DNA of 64,000 bases from Strongyloides papillosus. Taxonomy: Eukaryota; Nematoda; Chromadorea; Rhabditida; Strongyloididae. This document shows positions 61,156-64,000 of the stretch, in pieces (positions within the stretch are counted from its first letter, which is position 1; each line of letters opens with the position of its first letter). Position numbers and translations under genes: made by a program. The stretch covers positions 186,001 to 250,000 of the forward strand of contig SRSI01000028.1 in the NCBI GenBank assembly GCA_005656395.1, in the 5' to 3' direction. Below the pieces are notes generated by a model. The model was given only the letters and a program-made list of their open reading frames with translations. It had not been told where the DNA came from and made no database searches.

Positions 61156-62587
61156 CTACAATTGGTATTGTGCATTCTTCAAATTGTATAATTGTCTTCT
61201 TTCCTCAAAAATAACTTTGGCTTTTTCTTTACTACTATCAGTCCCAGATTTTACTCCAGCTTTAAGCATTATTTGTGTAAATATATCTCTTTGAGCATTA
61301 CTTCCACCAACATTAATAAAACTATACCTTATTGGATACATGAAATCTAAACATTTTGTATAATCTTTTTTTAAATAACTATCTATTCCTTTAACTATTG
61401 GAACAGAAACTTCCTTAACATAGAAAGCTGTCTCACCACATGTTGGGGCATGCTGAATATCTAAATTAATAAAATCTTTTAAATGGTTTTCATTGGAAGA
61501 ATGTCCTAAAGCTATTGCCATCAATGGATAATTAAATGGATACATATTTCCTTTTGTATATGGTAAAACAAATGATACCAATTCATCCCATCTTTTTTGT
61601 CCAACATTAAAATTATAAAATTCTAATCTTTGTAAAAGTCCTGAAGCATCACAAGCATCCAAAATACTGTTATTTTTTATCAAACATGGTTTTATACTTT
61701 GATCATAAATTGTCATTGCTTCTTCAAATTTTCCACTTTCAATATAAAATAATGCTAGATGCCATAAATTATGACATTCCAAAATCCAGCATGGTTTCCA
61801 ATAAAAAGATGTCTCATTTAAATTATCAATACCTTTCTCATATTGGCCTGTCATTTCATATACATGTGACAGTGCATGTGTCGCCCAGGTGTCTTCTTTC
61901 CTTAAACTTAATGCTTCTTTAGCTGTCTTTTCAGCATTCCTATAATTGCCGCACTCTTCATAACCAAATGATTGCATTCCTAAAAGATATGAATACATAA
62001 TATGTTCTTTAGACCATTTTTGGATAATTCTACTGACACTTGAAGTCATTTCATATGGTTGGCCGGTAAAAAAGTATAATTGTTGTGATAATTTTATTGC
62101 CATTAAATCATTAGGATATTGTCCTAAGATACATTCATAATAATACAACGCCTTTCTCGTATAACCGACAGCCATTGCTTCAAGTGCATTGCAGTGTAAT
62201 TTTTCTCTCTCGTTTCCATATTTATCTGTATCGTTAATTACTTTTTTTATCTTATCTTTAAATTCCTCATTCACATACCATGTTTTGTTAGTCCCTAACA
62301 CATCAACTGCCAAAGCAAATATTCTTGGTAAAACTAAAATATATTTATGGATATAGGGAAATGAAAAAAGGTTATAAAATACTAATACCTGCATTTGGTT
62401 CATTGGATAACATATTTGTTATTGTTTTTACTAAACCACCAAGTTGATCACAATCTCTTAATGAAACCAATTGTCTTATCGATGCATCGAGTAACTTTGC
62501 AGTTTCATTATTTACAATTGTTGTATTAAGACCATCTTCTTTCCACCCCTGAACATCTTTAAGATTTTTGGCACACCATTCACCCAT
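61156..62587 (-). CDS. TTC38: tetratricopeptide repeat protein 38 (TTC38) homologue
   Basis: Two exons on the minus strand (62587-62389 and 62333-61156, phase 1) encode 458 residues; human TTC38 is 469. The start MGEWCAKNLKDVQGWKEDG and the segments EREKLHCNALEAMAVG, AIKLSQQLYFFTGQ, YSYLLGMQSFGYEECGNY, TWATHALSHVYEMTGQYEKG, CHNLWHLALFYIESG and MAIALGH follow the TTC38 order as I recall it. The helical TPR-like repeats span most of residues 70-330. The family is widespread in animals and bacteria and its biochemical role is poorly defined. The start chosen is the first ATG in frame; no signal peptide is seen, so the product is likely cytosolic. The gene is divergent from a collagen, with 345 bp between the two start codons. 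Confidence 0.93.
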
Positions 62588-62932
62588 TATCAATTATATA
62601 AACACATACACTATATCTGATTTATCCTATAATTATATAAATGAAAATTATTATAAGCGAATTTGATGATGATGTTATACAGTGAAAATAATAATTTTAA
62701 ATGTGTATCCAGTCCTCTTAAGATACAAAAGTTATATCACATGTCAAGGACATCTTTATCATTACAAATCTTATTACAACAATAATATCTTTGATAGATA
62801 AATGATACAAATATTTATGAAGGATAATAATAACTAAAATTTAATCTCATACTTATAAATTTCTCATCAAAACAATTATTCTTTAAATATATATATATTA
62901 GAAATTTATTAATTTTATTATTATCATTAATA
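62588..62932. promoter_or_regulatory. divergent promoter region between TTC38 and the collagen
   Basis: A 345-bp region that must serve both genes. It contains several GATA-like cores (GATAGATAAATGATA near 62794), an E-box-like CACATGTCA near 62740 and a TATATATATA tract near 62890, 40 nt before the collagen ATG. Whether transcription is coordinated is unknown. Confidence 0.4.

Positions 62933-64000
<1,068 letters not shown>

Overview
The window looks like nuclear DNA of a nematode, most likely a very AT-rich clade IV worm such as Strongyloides or a relative. The evidence is the gene content (a DEB-1-like vinculin, a furin-site cuticle collagen, a CC-domain secreted protein, a TWK-type two-pore K+ channel, a nematode-type globin), very AT-rich non-coding DNA, short introns of 43-60 nt beside a few kilobase-sized ones, and pyrimidine-rich AG sites just upstream of start codons that could accept a trans-spliced leader. 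The species is inference. There are no bacterial features, CRISPR arrays or rRNA genes, and I found no tRNA by eye.

Layout. 1-5.2 kb: AT-rich DNA with no gene I can support. 5.2-10.9 kb (+): vinculin (deb-1), with an unexplained coding segment inside intron 1 and a possible 33-nt cassette exon near the 3' end. 12.2-12.5 kb (-): small secreted protein with two CC domains. 12.5-20.5 kb: a desert with one weak candidate secreted-peptide gene at 15.4-15.8 kb. 20.7-24.4 kb (+): an unrecognised 661-residue, Asn/Ser-rich protein with a coiled-coil end. 25.6-27.3 kb (+): peroxisomal SCPx (thiolase fused to SCP-2). 27.9-42.0 kb: a long accessory region with a broken Ty3/gypsy-type retrotransposon, a small fold-back element, a duplicated 71-bp unit and an LTR-like promoter/poly(A) block. 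42.0-43.3 kb (+): secreted Pro/His/Asn-rich protein. 45.2-45.8 kb (-): globin. 46.7-48.6 kb (-): intronless SLC17-type transporter. 50.0-50.8 kb (+): four-helix membrane protein of unknown family. 51.4-54.1 kb (-): two-pore K+ channel whose tail carries a 12-residue QT-motif repeat. 54.1-58.3 kb: no gene. 58.4-59.8 kb (-): decayed pogo/Tigger transposase. 61.2-62.6 kb (-): TTC38 homologue, divergent from a cuticle collagen that runs off the right edge.

The genes do not form one pathway. They are typical single-copy nematode genes (adhesion, peroxisomal beta-oxidation, transport, excitability, cuticle) separated by AT-rich DNA and transposon relics. The most interesting signals are the periodic QT array in the K+ channel tail, which resembles a multivalent LC8 (dynein light chain) binding region, and the zinc-finger-like coding exon inside vinculin intron 1. 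Exon boundaries were derived by hand from splice signals, reading-phase agreement and remembered family conservation; no search or alignment was run.
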